Assembly (NCBI GenBank): GCA_033764875.1 | Contig: JANRIO010000088.1 | Location: 1-64,000 of the forward strand | Direction of reading: 5' to 3' | DNA length: 64,000 nucleotides | Source: AWTP1-13 sp033764875 | GTDB taxonomy: Bacteria; Pseudomonadota; Alphaproteobacteria; Rhizobiales; Hyphomicrobiaceae | Part shown: piece after piece, positions 44,371 to 52,614 of the stretch | How positions within the stretch are numbered: position 1 is the stretch's first letter | How the letters are laid out: the number at the start of each line of letters is the position of its first letter | Notes under the pieces: generated by a model | The model's input: the letters and a program-made list of their open reading frames with translations, nothing else | Database searches by the model: none | Told to the model about the DNA's origin: nothing | Program-made: the position numbers and the translations under genes

Positions 44371-44640
44371 TCAGGGCTTGCGGCCGCGAAAGGCGAGCAT
44401 GATGGCCGCACCCGCGTAGAGGGCGGCAAAGGTCAGAACCATGCCAATGGTCAGCACGGCGACGGCAAGGAAGGTGTTGCTGTCGCCGGCAGCAAGCGTG
44501 CGCAGGCCGCCGATGTCGGCGGCGAGGAACAGCAAGGTAAACGCGATGCCGATGGCGGCGCCCGTCAGGTAGTTCGAGATCATGAAACGGACGCCGTCGA
44601 AGCTCGGGTCCTCGGGATCGTCGGGCGGTGCGCGCCGCAA
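44371..44640 (-). CDS. Small two-helix membrane protein, unknown function (start tentative)
   Basis: 89 residues if it starts at TTG 44640, for which AGAGGA 8 nt upstream is a good ribosome binding site; ATG 44583 would give 70 residues. The lead DDPEDPSFDGVRFMISNYL is followed by helices TGAAIGIAFTLLFLAADIGG and FLAVAVLTIGMVLTFAAL, then a basic tail, LAFRGRKP. It is likely an inner-membrane protein. It lies upstream of fpr on the same strand with a 155-nt gap. Confidence 0.6.
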   Translation of the reverse strand: MRRAPPDDPEDPSFDGVRFMISNYLTGAAIGIAFTLLFLAADIGGLRTLAAGDSNTFLAVAVLTIGMVLTFAALYAGAAIMLAFRGRKP

Positions 44641-44922
44641 GGCCAAATTCCTCTGGTGGCAGACCACGTCAGCCGAGCTGCAGCATCGGTGCCGGGACGG
44701 CGCCGGGCGAGGGTGCAGATGGCCGCGCGGCGGTTGCGCACGCGGCGGCTTGCGCGGGGTTCCCGAGGCGCGCAGCGCGTCCATCAGGGACGGTTCCCGG
44801 GCTCGCCTGCGGCCCCCGCGATTGCTGCGCTGCGTTAAATTGGTGTAGATGAATGGATCAGGCCGGCCAAGAGGCGGACGCCGCTTGGATTTTATCGATT
44901 GGAGCCACCCGCGGTGGAAACG

Positions 44923-45252
44923 ATGACCAGGGCGCGCGTGTCGCCCGACCTCAAAAGCCTCATGCCGAGGGCGCGCAAAGCCAGCGCCTTCCTGAAGGCG
45001 CTGGCGCACGAGAACCGGCTGATCATCCTGTGCCTGCTGTGCGAGCGAGAGCGGTCGGTGACCGAGCTTGAGGAGCTGCTTGCGGCGAACCAGGCCGCGG
45101 TCTCGCAGCAGCTGGCACGACTGCGCCACGAAGGCCTCGTCGAAACGCGCCGCGAGGGACGCACCATCTACTACAGCCTCGCCGACGACGCGACGAAGCG
45201 ATTCATCAAGGCCATCTACGACAAGTTCTGCGGGCCACGCGCCAAGGCGTAA
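44923..45252 (+). CDS. ArsR-family repressor with a BigR/SqrR-like cysteine pair
   Basis: 109 residues from ATG 44923; GTG 44914 and TTG 44899 are alternatives in frame. The winged helix runs from ALAHENRLIILCLLCERERS to RREGRTIYYSLADD, with recognition helix ANQAAVSQQLARLRHEGLV. Cysteines C37 and C103 are 66 residues apart, the same spacing as the redox pair of BigR and SqrR (C42/C108 and C41/C107), which sense reactive sulfur. A further C40 is present. The typical ArsR metal motif ELCVCDL is absent. No sulfur dioxygenase or sulfide-quinone reductase gene is beside it. Confidence 0.85.
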   Translation: MTRARVSPDLKSLMPRARKASAFLKALAHENRLIILCLLCERERSVTELEELLAANQAAVSQQLARLRHEGLVETRREGRTIYYSLADDATKRFIKAIYDKFCGPRAKA

Positions 45253-45261
45253 GGCAGGGCT

Positions 45262-45278
45262 GCAGCCCATAGGGCTGC
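45262..45278. other. Hairpin between convergent arsR-type and hlyD-type genes
   Basis: GCAGCCC (45262-45268), loop ATA, GGGCTGC (45272-45278): perfect 7-bp stem. No T-tract. It may end transcription in one or both directions. Confidence 0.5.
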
Positions 45279-45284
45279 CGCCCC

Positions 45285-46376
45285 TCAGCGGAAGAAGACG
45301 TCGGCGCGCATGCCGGGCATCAACGTCACGCTGCCGTCGAGGTCGACGACGACCTCGAGCACCTCGACGTCGCTCGGCCGCCGGGGACCGCGCGCGGGCA
45401 TGCGCGGCACCGACAGGAACGGCGCGATCTCGACCACCTTGCCCTCGAACTCCTGGCCGGGGAAGGTGCTGCTCTTCACGAACACGCTCTGGTTCAGGCG
45501 CACCTTGCCGATCTCGGTATCGTCGACCTCGGCGCGCACGCGCAGGCGCGAGACGTCGCCCATCACGAACACCACCTGCTCGGGCGAGGGCGCGAGCGTC
45601 TCGCCGACCTTGGCGTTGATCTGCAGTACCGTGCCAGGGGCCGGTGCCCTCAGACGCGTCCTGTCCCAGGCCTGGTCAGCCAGCATCACCTCGGCACGGG
45701 CGGCGGCAAGGCCGGCCTCGAGGCGGTTGGGGGCCGTGAGGCCGGCGCGCGAGCCCAGGCTCGACAGCGACGAGCTCTCCTGCCGCAACCGCTCCTGGGC
45801 ATCGGTGAGGCGCTTGCGCGCCGAGGTGATGGCCTGCGCATTGGCGCGCCCCTCGGCCAGCATCAGGTCGTCGAGCTCCATGCGGGCGGCGGTCACGGCG
45901 CGCTCGGCATTGTAGACCGCGTCCTCGGCACGGTTGATATTCTCGCGCCCCTGGGTCGCAGGCGCCGCGTCGCGATCGCGCTTGGTGGCGGCTGCCTGCG
46001 CCTCGGCGGCGAGCAGCCGGGCGCGGGCCTCCTTGTCGTCCTGCACGAGGAGAAGCTGGCCCTCGCTGACCTTGTCGTTGAGGCGGACGGGAAGATGCTT
46101 CACGCGCCCGATGCTGCCGGCGGAGATGCGCACCAGGCCCGAGCGCGGCTCGACCCGGCCCGGTGCCGAGGCGACCCAGGGGGTGCGCGTCTCGTTGCCG
46201 GCGGGGGTGCTGCTCGAGCTGTAGTTGTTGGCCGACGAGGACGCGACGCGCGTGCCCTTGCCCTGGCCGGGGCCCAGCATCATCCACACCGCGAAGCCCG
46301 CGAGCCCCATGGAGGCGACGCCGAGAAGGAGCGCGATGGTCTTGGTCAGGGAGCTGCTTGCAGGGGGAGACGCCAT
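45285..46376 (-). CDS. HlyD/DevB-like periplasmic adaptor (membrane fusion protein)
   Basis: 363 residues. One N-terminal membrane helix (TKTIALLLGVASMGLAGFAV, about 11-30), a Ser-rich stretch, a lipoyl/barrel half (WVASAPGRVEPRSGLVRISA), a coiled coil hairpin (about 110-215) and the second half with TRLRAPAPGTVLQINAKVGE and later DVEVLEVVVDL. This is the DevB group that works with DevC/DevA-type ABC exporters; no ABC gene is adjacent. Start ATG 46376 gives a signal-anchor N-terminus. An export role is inferred. Confidence 0.85.
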   Translation of the reverse strand: MASPPASSSLTKTIALLLGVASMGLAGFAVWMMLGPGQGKGTRVASSSANNYSSSSTPAGNETRTPWVASAPGRVEPRSGLVRISAGSIGRVKHLPVRLNDKVSEGQLLLVQDDKEARARLLAAEAQAAATKRDRDAAPATQGRENINRAEDAVYNAERAVTAARMELDDLMLAEGRANAQAITSARKRLTDAQERLRQESSSLSSLGSRAGLTAPNRLEAGLAAARAEVMLADQAWDRTRLRAPAPGTVLQINAKVGETLAPSPEQVVFVMGDVSRLRVRAEVDDTEIGKVRLNQSVFVKSSTFPGQEFEGKVVEIAPFLSVPRMPARGPRRPSDVEVLEVVVDLDGSVTLMPGMRADVFFR

Positions 46377-46692
46377 TTCCGTTGTCCTTTTGCTTCGGCC
46401 TGAAGGCCCCCCGCACGCGCGCCGCAGAAGCACGGCGGGCTGACGCTGAGAGGCGGGTCGACTGATCACACGGGGGCGCAATCTAGCCAGGGGGCGGCGC
46501 AAGGTCTGTTCCGGCAGAAACACTACCCCCGCGCTCAGCACCACACTGTGGCTGTAAGAGCAGAAAATCCGCACAAAGGCAATTTCGCGGGCTTGTTTCA
46601 ACGGGAACAGCGGCCTGCCGCCGGCTGCTGCATTGTCGCCTCATGGAAACGGGGCTCCCGCCGGGGATGCCCCAAGGCAACAGGAGAGAGCG
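46377..46692. other. Divergent intergenic region upstream of the cold-shock-like gene
   Basis: 316 bp between the HlyD gene (-) and the small gene at 46693 (+). It must hold both promoters. Apart from an AG-rich segment before 46693 (CAGGAGAGAG, a ribosome binding site) I see no distinct motif or repeat. Confidence 0.45.
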
Positions 46693-46908
46693 ATGTACGG
46701 CAAGATCACCAAGTTCCGCCCCGATCTCGGCTGCGGCGTCATCTCGGCCGAGAACGGCCGCAAGTACCGCTTCACCCGCGGCCAGATGCTGAACGCCACC
46801 GACCCGCTGATCGGCGAGGGCGTCGACTTCGAGATCGTCGCGAGCCGCCCCGCGCAGATCATCATGATGGCCGGCAGCCCCTGGACCGCCTTCGGCGCCG
46901 CCCGCTGA
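46693..46908 (+). CDS. Small protein with a cold-shock-domain-like start
   Basis: 71 residues. MYGKITKFRPDLGCGVISAE resembles the first two strands of cold-shock OB-folds (consensus GxIKxFxxxxGFGFI), then GRKYRFTRGQMLN. The RNA-binding FGFI aromatic motif is replaced by CGVI, so nucleic-acid binding is uncertain. CAGGAGAGAG precedes ATG 46693. It is 49 nt upstream of the next gene, possibly one transcript. Confidence 0.72.
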   Translation: MYGKITKFRPDLGCGVISAENGRKYRFTRGQMLNATDPLIGEGVDFEIVASRPAQIIMMAGSPWTAFGAAR

Positions 46909-46957
46909 GACCCACTTCCAGCCTTCCAGCCACCACCTCCAACCAGGACCTCCGCCC

Positions 46958-47386
46958 ATGTGCCCGACCACCGACCTCAGCGATGTCGCCCCCGTCGAGC
47001 CCGTCGCCATGACGCACCCCATGACCTACTGGCTCGAGAGCGGGCGCGGGCTCGTGCTCATCGAGGGCGCCAGCAACGAGGAGCTGCGCGCGATGGACGC
47101 GGCGGTCTGGAGCCTGCTCGCAGATGCGCCGGGCCAGCGGGTGGCGACGCTGCTGCGCTTTCGCTCTCTGATCGAGGTGTTCCGCGCCCAGCGCCTGAAG
47201 TCGCTGCTGCTGCAGAAGGGCTTCGCGGTGATCGCGCCCGCGCTCGGCGTGGCGGCAACGCAACGCCTCAACGCCACGCGCGGCTTCAACCCGCTGAAGT
47301 TCGAGCGGGCGCTGCGCGAGGCGATGGCGGCAATCGAGGCGGAGCACCGCGCCGCGGCCGAGGCGACCTTCCGGGCCGCAGCCTGA
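46958..47386 (+). CDS. Small protein of unknown function
   Basis: 142 residues; ATG 47009 (MTHPMTYW) is an alternative start. It is soluble and rather helical, with blocks RGLVLIEGASNEELRAMDAA and VFRAQRLKSLLLQKGFAV. No signal peptide or known motif. The AGGACC sequence upstream of 46958 is a plausible ribosome binding site. It follows the cold-shock-like gene and ends 28 nt before a convergent Bug-receptor gene. Confidence 0.6.
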   Translation: MCPTTDLSDVAPVEPVAMTHPMTYWLESGRGLVLIEGASNEELRAMDAAVWSLLADAPGQRVATLLRFRSLIEVFRAQRLKSLLLQKGFAVIAPALGVAATQRLNATRGFNPLKFERALREAMAAIEAEHRAAAEATFRAAA

Positions 47387-47414
47387 TCGCGCCGGCCGCC
47401 CCCGGTGGGCGGGC

Positions 47415-48389
47415 TCACTCTCCCTTGATGCCGGCCTCGGCGATCAGCTTGCGCCACTTCGCGTTCTCGGCGGCGATGAAATCGCGGAACTCCTCCGCCG
47501 ACGTCGGCGCCGGCTCGGCGCCCAACGCGCTGATCTTGTCGGCGACGGCTGCGTCGCGCAGCGCCTTGACGAATGCGGCGTTGAGGCGCGCCACCACGGC
47601 CGGCGGGGTGCCGGCGGGCGCGACGAGACCGAACCAGCCGACCGACTCGTAGCCCTTGAGCCCGCGCTCGGCCAGCGTCGGCACGTCGGGCAGCGTTGCC
47701 AGACGCTTCGTCGCGGTCACGCCCAGCGGCTTGATGCGCTTGGCGCGGATGAGCTCGAGCGACGCCGGCAGGTCGAGAACGGCGAGCGCAATGTGGCCGG
47801 CAAGCACGTCGTTGGCGACCGGGCCCGAGCCGCGATAGGCGACAAGCGGGATCTTCGCGTTCGCAACCTGCGTGAAAAGCGCCGCCGACAGATGCATCGC
47901 CGTGCCGTTGCCGCCGTGGCCGATGGTCAGCTTGTCGGGGCTGGACCTCGCCATCGTCACGACGTCGTCGATGCTCGACAGCGGGGCTTTCTCGGTGGCG
48001 ACGAGGACGAAGGGGATGACGGAAAGAAGCGTGACGGGGGCCAGGTCCTTCTGCGGATCGAAGCCCATCGTGCGTCCGAGATGCTGGTTGACGGCGAGAA
48101 CGCCCGCGGCGGCGATGCCGAGCGTGTAGCCATCAGGGGCGGCCTTGGCCACCGCAGCGATGCCGATGTTGCCGCCGGCGCCCGGCCTGTTCTCGACGAC
48201 GACGGGTTGGCCGAGGTCGGCGGCGAGCTTGGCCTCCAAGGCGCGCGCCACCAGATCAGCGCTGCCGCCGGGCGGGAAGGTCACGATGAGGGTGATGGGG
48301 CGCGCGGGATAGGTCTGGGCGGCTGCGGGGGCTGCCCCAAGCAGCACGACGGCGATCAGGGCCAGCACTTGCACGGCGATGCGCATCAT
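47415..48389 (-). CDS. Tripartite tricarboxylate transporter (Bug) solute-binding protein
   Basis: 324 residues. Signal peptide cut at AAA-QT, then YPARPITLIVTFPPGGSADL, GQPVVVENRPGAGGNIG, DGYTLGIAA and PVNDVLAG-like segment VANDVLAGHIALAVLDL. These are the standard Bug-family blocks, which capture carboxylates or other small organic acids in the periplasm. No tctA/tctB genes are adjacent, as is usual for orphan Bug proteins. It is divergent, across 64 bp, from an FAD monooxygenase, so it may supply or sense that enzyme's substrate. Confidence 0.92.
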   Translation of the reverse strand: MMRIAVQVLALIAVVLLGAAPAAAQTYPARPITLIVTFPPGGSADLVARALEAKLAADLGQPVVVENRPGAGGNIGIAAVAKAAPDGYTLGIAAAGVLAVNQHLGRTMGFDPQKDLAPVTLLSVIPFVLVATEKAPLSSIDDVVTMARSSPDKLTIGHGGNGTAMHLSAALFTQVANAKIPLVAYRGSGPVANDVLAGHIALAVLDLPASLELIRAKRIKPLGVTATKRLATLPDVPTLAERGLKGYESVGWFGLVAPAGTPPAVVARLNAAFVKALRDAAVADKISALGAEPAPTSAEEFRDFIAAENAKWRKLIAEAGIKGE

Positions 48390-48453
48390 CTATGGTCTCC
48401 TCCCAAAAACATTGTCTGACTTTTGTCGGCAAGTAGGACACAGGCGGGAGAGG

Positions 48454-50127
48454 ATGGCAACGCGCAGCAAGGCACTCAGTACACGCATTCTCGTCGTCGG
48501 CGGCGGGCCTGTCGGCCTGACCCTGGCCATGGACCTGGCGAGCCGGGGTGTCGAGGTGGTGGTGGCCGAGCAGCGCGCGGCCGGCGAGCCGCCGAGCGTC
48601 AAGTGCAACCACGTAGCGGCGCGCTCGATGGAGCTGTTCCGGAGGCTGGGGCTTGCGGCACGGCTACGCGACACGGGGCTGCCGGCCGACTTTCCCAACG
48701 ACTGCGCCTGGCGCATCACGAGCACGGGCCGGGAGCTGTCGCGCATCCCAATCCCGTCGCGCCGCGACCGCTACACGGCAACAGACGGACCCGACACCTG
48801 GTGGCCGACGCCGGAGCCGCCGCACCGCATCAACCAGATCTACATGGAACCGGTGCTGTTCGCGCACGCGCGGGCCATGCCGCAAATCACCCTGCTCAAC
48901 CGCGTGCAGGTGGAAAGCGTGGCGCAGGATGCGGCAGGCGTCACGGCCACCGCGCGCGATCTCGACAGCGGCGAGACGCTCAGCATCGCGGCCGACTACG
49001 CGGTGGGCTGCGACGGCGCGCGCTCGCTGGTGCGGCATGCCATCGGGGCGAGCCTCGCCGGGACGCCGGTGATCCAGCGGGTGCAGTCGACCTATATCCG
49101 CGCGCCGGGCCTTCTCGCGCGGATGGGCGAGCCGGCCTGGATGACGCTGTCGCTCAATCCGCGGCGCTGCGGCACGGTGGTGGCCATCGACGGGCGGGAG
49201 ACGTGGCTCATCCACAATCACCTCAACCGCGAGGAGGAGACGTTCGACAACGTCGACCGCGACGCCTCGATCCGCAACATCCTGGGCGTGGGGCCGGAGC
49301 TCGACTACGAGATCCTCAGCAAGGAGGACTGGGTCGGCCGGCGCCTCGTCGCCGACCGCTTCCGGAACGAGCGCATGTTCATCTGCGGGGACGCCGCCCA
49401 CCTGTGGATGCCCTACGCCGGCTACGGCATGAACGCCGGCATCGCGGATGCCGCCAACCTGGCGTGGCTGCTTTCCGGCGTCGTGCAGGGCTGGGCGGCG
49501 CCTGCCATTCTCGACGCCTACGCAGCCGAGCGGCAGCCGATCACGGAGCAGGTGTCGCGGTTTGCCATGGACATGGCGCTGAAGGTGCTGGCGCAGCGGC
49601 GCGGCGTGCCGGAGGACATCGAGCGGCCGGGGCCGGAGGGCGAGGCGGTGCGCGAGCGCGTCGGCCGGGAGGCCTACGATCTCAACGTGCAGCAGTACTG
49701 CTGCGGCGGGCTGAACTTCGGCTACTTCTACGACCGCTCGCCGATCATCGCCTACGACGGGGCCGCGGCGCCCGCCTACACCATGGCCGAGTTCACGCCG
49801 TCGACGGTGCCGGGCTGCCGCGTGCCGCACGTGTGGCAGGGGCAGGGACGCTCGCTCTACGACGGGCTGGGGCCGGGCTATACGCTGCTGCGCCTCGATC
49901 GCACCGCCGACGTGACGCCACTGAAGGCAGCGGCGGAGACGGTCGGCATGCCGCTCGCGATCGTCGACGTGACGGGCGAGGCGGCGGGCAAGGCCTACGA
50001 CCGCAAGCTCGTCATCGTGCGCACCGACCAGCACGTCGCCTGGCGCGGCGATCGCGTGCCCGACGATGCGGCGGGACTGGTCGACCTGCTGCGTGGCGCC
50101 AAAATGAGCGCGCAGGCGGCGGGCTAG
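48454..50127 (+). CDS. FAD-dependent monooxygenase, aromatic hydroxylase (PheA/TfdB) family
   Basis: 557 residues. FAD motif VVGGGPVGLTLAMDLASRG (about 14-32), DG motif AVGCDGARSLVRHAIG (about 185-200), and GDAAHLWMPYAGYGMN (about 315-330). The C-terminus (about 440-557) is a thioredoxin-like domain found in the phenol/2,4-dichlorophenol hydroxylase and polyketide hydroxylase groups. It probably hydroxylates an aromatic acid or phenol using NAD(P)H. ATG 48454 follows GGGAGAGG. Its 3' end adjoins the tandem-repeat array. Confidence 0.9.
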   Translation: MATRSKALSTRILVVGGGPVGLTLAMDLASRGVEVVVAEQRAAGEPPSVKCNHVAARSMELFRRLGLAARLRDTGLPADFPNDCAWRITSTGRELSRIPIPSRRDRYTATDGPDTWWPTPEPPHRINQIYMEPVLFAHARAMPQITLLNRVQVESVAQDAAGVTATARDLDSGETLSIAADYAVGCDGARSLVRHAIGASLAGTPVIQRVQSTYIRAPGLLARMGEPAWMTLSLNPRRCGTVVAIDGRETWLIHNHLNREEETFDNVDRDASIRNILGVGPELDYEILSKEDWVGRRLVADRFRNERMFICGDAAHLWMPYAGYGMNAGIADAANLAWLLSGVVQGWAAPAILDAYAAERQPITEQVSRFAMDMALKVLAQRRGVPEDIERPGPEGEAVRERVGREAYDLNVQQYCCGGLNFGYFYDRSPIIAYDGAAAPAYTMAEFTPSTVPGCRVPHVWQGQGRSLYDGLGPGYTLLRLDRTADVTPLKAAAETVGMPLAIVDVTGEAAGKAYDRKLVIVRTDQHVAWRGDRVPDDAAGLVDLLRGAKMSAQAAG

Positions 50128-50174
50128 CCTGCGACTTGGCGCGGTCCGCATTGCGCGCTCGCCTCTCTCGGGTC

Positions 50175-51075
50175 TGCCTTCCCGGACGTCGTGCGCCGGC
50201 ACGCCGCGCCGGGATCTTCACGCCTCGCGATTCTTCGCAACCGGTAAAGATCCCGGCTCTCGCTGCCGCTCGGCCGGGAGCGCATGCGGAGGGGGTGGTG
50301 CTTGGAATTGGGGAGCGCCCGGATGGGGGACGCATCCTCGGGGCCGTGGCAGACGCCCGGTTCGGGAGGCCTCCTCGGGCCCACGGCCGATACGAGGGCA
50401 CGCCCCCTCTCCACATGCCTTCCCGGACGTCGTGCGCAAGCACGGCGATCCGGGATCTTCACCCGCCGCGCTCTTTCGCAACCGGTCAAGATCCCGGCTC
50501 TCGCCGCCGCTCGGCCGGGAGCGCATGCGGAGAGGGAGGAGCCTGGAATTGGGAAGGCCCCCGACGGGGATGCATCCTCGGGGCCGTGGCAGATGCCCGG
50601 TTCGGGAGGCCTCCTCGGGCCCACGGCCGATACGAGGGCACGCCCCTCTCCACATGCCTTCCCGGACGTCGTGCGCAAGCACGGCGATCCGGGATCCTTA
50701 TACGCCGCGCACTATTGCAAGCGGGAAAGATCCCGGCTCTCGCTGCCGCTCGGCCGGGAGCGCATGCGGAGAGGGAGGTGGCCTGCCGTCGGCAAGATGT
50801 CTGCTGTCAGGCGCACCTTCGCTCCATTACTGACGGCCGCCGTGAGGGCACGCCCTCTCCACATGCCTTCCCGGACGTCGTGCGCAAGCACGGCGATCCG
50901 GGATCCTTACACGCCGCGTTCTTTCGCAACCGGGAAGGCATGCGGAGGGGGCAGGCCTTGCTTCGGGCGGGTCAGTGCCTACGGGCTGCTCTGTTTGCCT
51001 TCCCGGACGGCGTGCGCCGGCACGACGCGCCGGGATCATTCAGCTTTCGGATCAATCGCAACCGGGCAGGGCCGG
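50175..51075. repeat. Tandem array of hairpin-rich repeats, unit about 240 bp, five degenerate copies
   Basis: Copies begin at 50175, 50416, 50655, 50864 and 50996 with TGCCTTCCCGGACGTCGTGC (last copy CGGACGGCGTGC), giving intervals of 241, 239, 209 and 132 bp. The head folds into a hairpin (CCCGGA-CGTCGTGC, loop GCAA, GCACGGCG-A-TCCGGG). It is followed by TTCGCAACCGG, then GATCCCGGCTCTCGC and GGCCGGGAGCGCATGCGGAG. Copies 1 and 2 share a 71-bp block (50336-50406 and 50576-50646) identical but for one base, itself palindromic (GGCCGTGG ... CCACGGCC); copies 3 to 5 lack it. The array lies between convergent genes. Frames open on both strands here are GC artefacts. Confidence 0.88.
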
Positions 51076-51156
51076 CTCGGCGCTGCGCGCCGCCCCGGAG
51101 AGCGGAGCTTGCGAGCGCGGCTGTGCAGCCCGAGGCGCGCCGTTTCCGTCAATGCC

Positions 51157-52464
51157 TCAGATGATCGACGTGGCGGCCTGGCGCTCCTCCGGCAAGGCGT
51201 CCGCGGGGCTTGCCAGCACCTGGCGCCTGAGGCGGGCGGCGCGCTTCTTGAACCAGATGTAGATCCCGGTCGCCGACAGCATCGCCACCACGAGCCCCAT
51301 GAACGTCATGAAGACGCGACCCGGGATGCCGGCGATGCGGCCCGAGTGGATCGGGAACTGCAGCTGCATGAACACGTCGCCGGTCGTGCCCTGCCACGGC
51401 ACGCGCCCGCCGGCGATGGCGCCCGTCGCCGCGTCGAGGACGATGGTCTTGACGCCCATGCCGGCCGAGCCGTGGTCGTCGCCCTGGTGAAAGAAGCCGA
51501 TGGCGTAGAGGCCGAACAGGCGGCCGTAGAAGGCCGAGCCCAGCGGCTCGGGCCAGCCGCGCCGCCGCGCCTCGGCGCCGGCCGTGTCGATGGCCTGGGC
51601 GAAGGTGAGTGCCGGCGCGACGGGCCGGCCGGTGAAGGCGGTCGCCCGCTCGCTGAAGGGATCGGGCGTCAACGTCGAGAGCCGGCCGACGAGGGGGCGC
51701 ACGAGCTCGGAGGCGAGGTTCATCGAGATGGAGGTGAAGGCGAGGAGGAACAGCATCAGCCACAGCCACAGGCCGAAGGCGCGATGCAGGTCGAGGTTGA
51801 GACGGTAGGTGCTGGCGCCGCGCTTGATCTGCCAGGCGGGCTTCCAGCGCTGCCACCAGCCGCGGCGGCCGCGCGCAGTGGCGGCCGTGTCGGGGCGCGG
51901 GCCCTCGCCCTGCCCCTTGGTGCGCGGCAGCGTCAGGGCGAAGCCCACGAAGCAGTCGAACATCCAGACGATGGCGACGACCCCCATGAACCAGATGCCC
52001 AGCCGATCGAGTCCCCAGAGGTCGGGGATGTGCATGGAGTAGTGCAGCTTGTAGAGGAAGGGCAGCAGGTTCTCACGCTCGAGGGAGACGGCGCCCCAGT
52101 ACCTGCGGCCGGCCACCGCGCCGGTGACCGGGCTGATGAAGACCTGGTTGTAGGCGACGGTGTGCAGGGTCCCGGTGCCCGCGTCGAGGCGCGGCTCCAC
52201 GAACAGCGCGGCGTTGTGCCCGGTCTCGAACGACAGCGGAAAATAGGTCACCTGAACCTTCGGGTCGGCCGCCTCCACCCGCCGGACCAGCTCGAGAGGC
52301 GCGAGCGTGGGGCCGGTGGCCTTGTCCTCGAACAGGTGCGGGTTCAGCCACTCGTCGAGCTCGTGGTCCCACGAGATGACCGCTCCGGTCAGCCCGGCGA
52401 TCAGCAGGAACAGAGCAATGAAGAGGCCGCCCCAGCGATGGATCAGCGTGAACGTTGCCCGCAT
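51157..52464 (-). CDS. PepSY-associated transmembrane protein (PiuB-type)
   Basis: 435 residues from ATG 52464 (MRATFTLIHRWGGLFIALFL). About four membrane helices with TM regions near 8-30, 165-190, 240-265 and 390-410. IHRWGGLFIALFLLIAGLTG and FALTLPRTKG then LNLDLHRAFGLWLWLMLFLL are typical. Periplasmic loops carry PepSY-like repeats. Members reduce or process Fe-siderophores at the inner membrane and sit beside TonB receptors. It follows the receptor gene by 150 nt in the same direction. The 38-codon longer frame was rejected. Confidence 0.88.
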   Translation of the reverse strand: MRATFTLIHRWGGLFIALFLLIAGLTGAVISWDHELDEWLNPHLFEDKATGPTLAPLELVRRVEAADPKVQVTYFPLSFETGHNAALFVEPRLDAGTGTLHTVAYNQVFISPVTGAVAGRRYWGAVSLERENLLPFLYKLHYSMHIPDLWGLDRLGIWFMGVVAIVWMFDCFVGFALTLPRTKGQGEGPRPDTAATARGRRGWWQRWKPAWQIKRGASTYRLNLDLHRAFGLWLWLMLFLLAFTSISMNLASELVRPLVGRLSTLTPDPFSERATAFTGRPVAPALTFAQAIDTAGAEARRRGWPEPLGSAFYGRLFGLYAIGFFHQGDDHGSAGMGVKTIVLDAATGAIAGGRVPWQGTTGDVFMQLQFPIHSGRIAGIPGRVFMTFMGLVVAMLSATGIYIWFKKRAARLRRQVLASPADALPEERQAATSII

Positions 52465-52614
52465 GGCATCTCCGAACGTTGGATCTGGTCGCGACGCACC
52501 CGATGCGCGGATCGCCCCCGCGCGCGGCACTGACAGCAATGCCATCGGCAGCCGCGGGGCGGATGCCGATGGCGACACGCGTGCACTCCGGTGCGCCCGG
52601 CGCGGGCGCGCCGA

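Noticed and set aside
50175..51075. CRISPR array
   Set aside because: Units are about 240 bp and degenerate, with no short constant repeat, no unique spacers and no cas genes.
48423..51164. 913-codon open frame running across the monooxygenase and the repeat array
   Set aside because: It is in a different frame from the monooxygenase, whose FAD motifs are clear, and continues through non-coding palindromes. High GC leaves few stop codons; the Arg/Gly/Ala-rich product is typical of a shadow frame.
50284..52533. 749-codon plus-strand frame from the array into the PepSY gene
   Set aside because: Its product is composed of Arg/Gly/Ala/His shadow sequence, opposite a gene with clear PepSY membrane helices.
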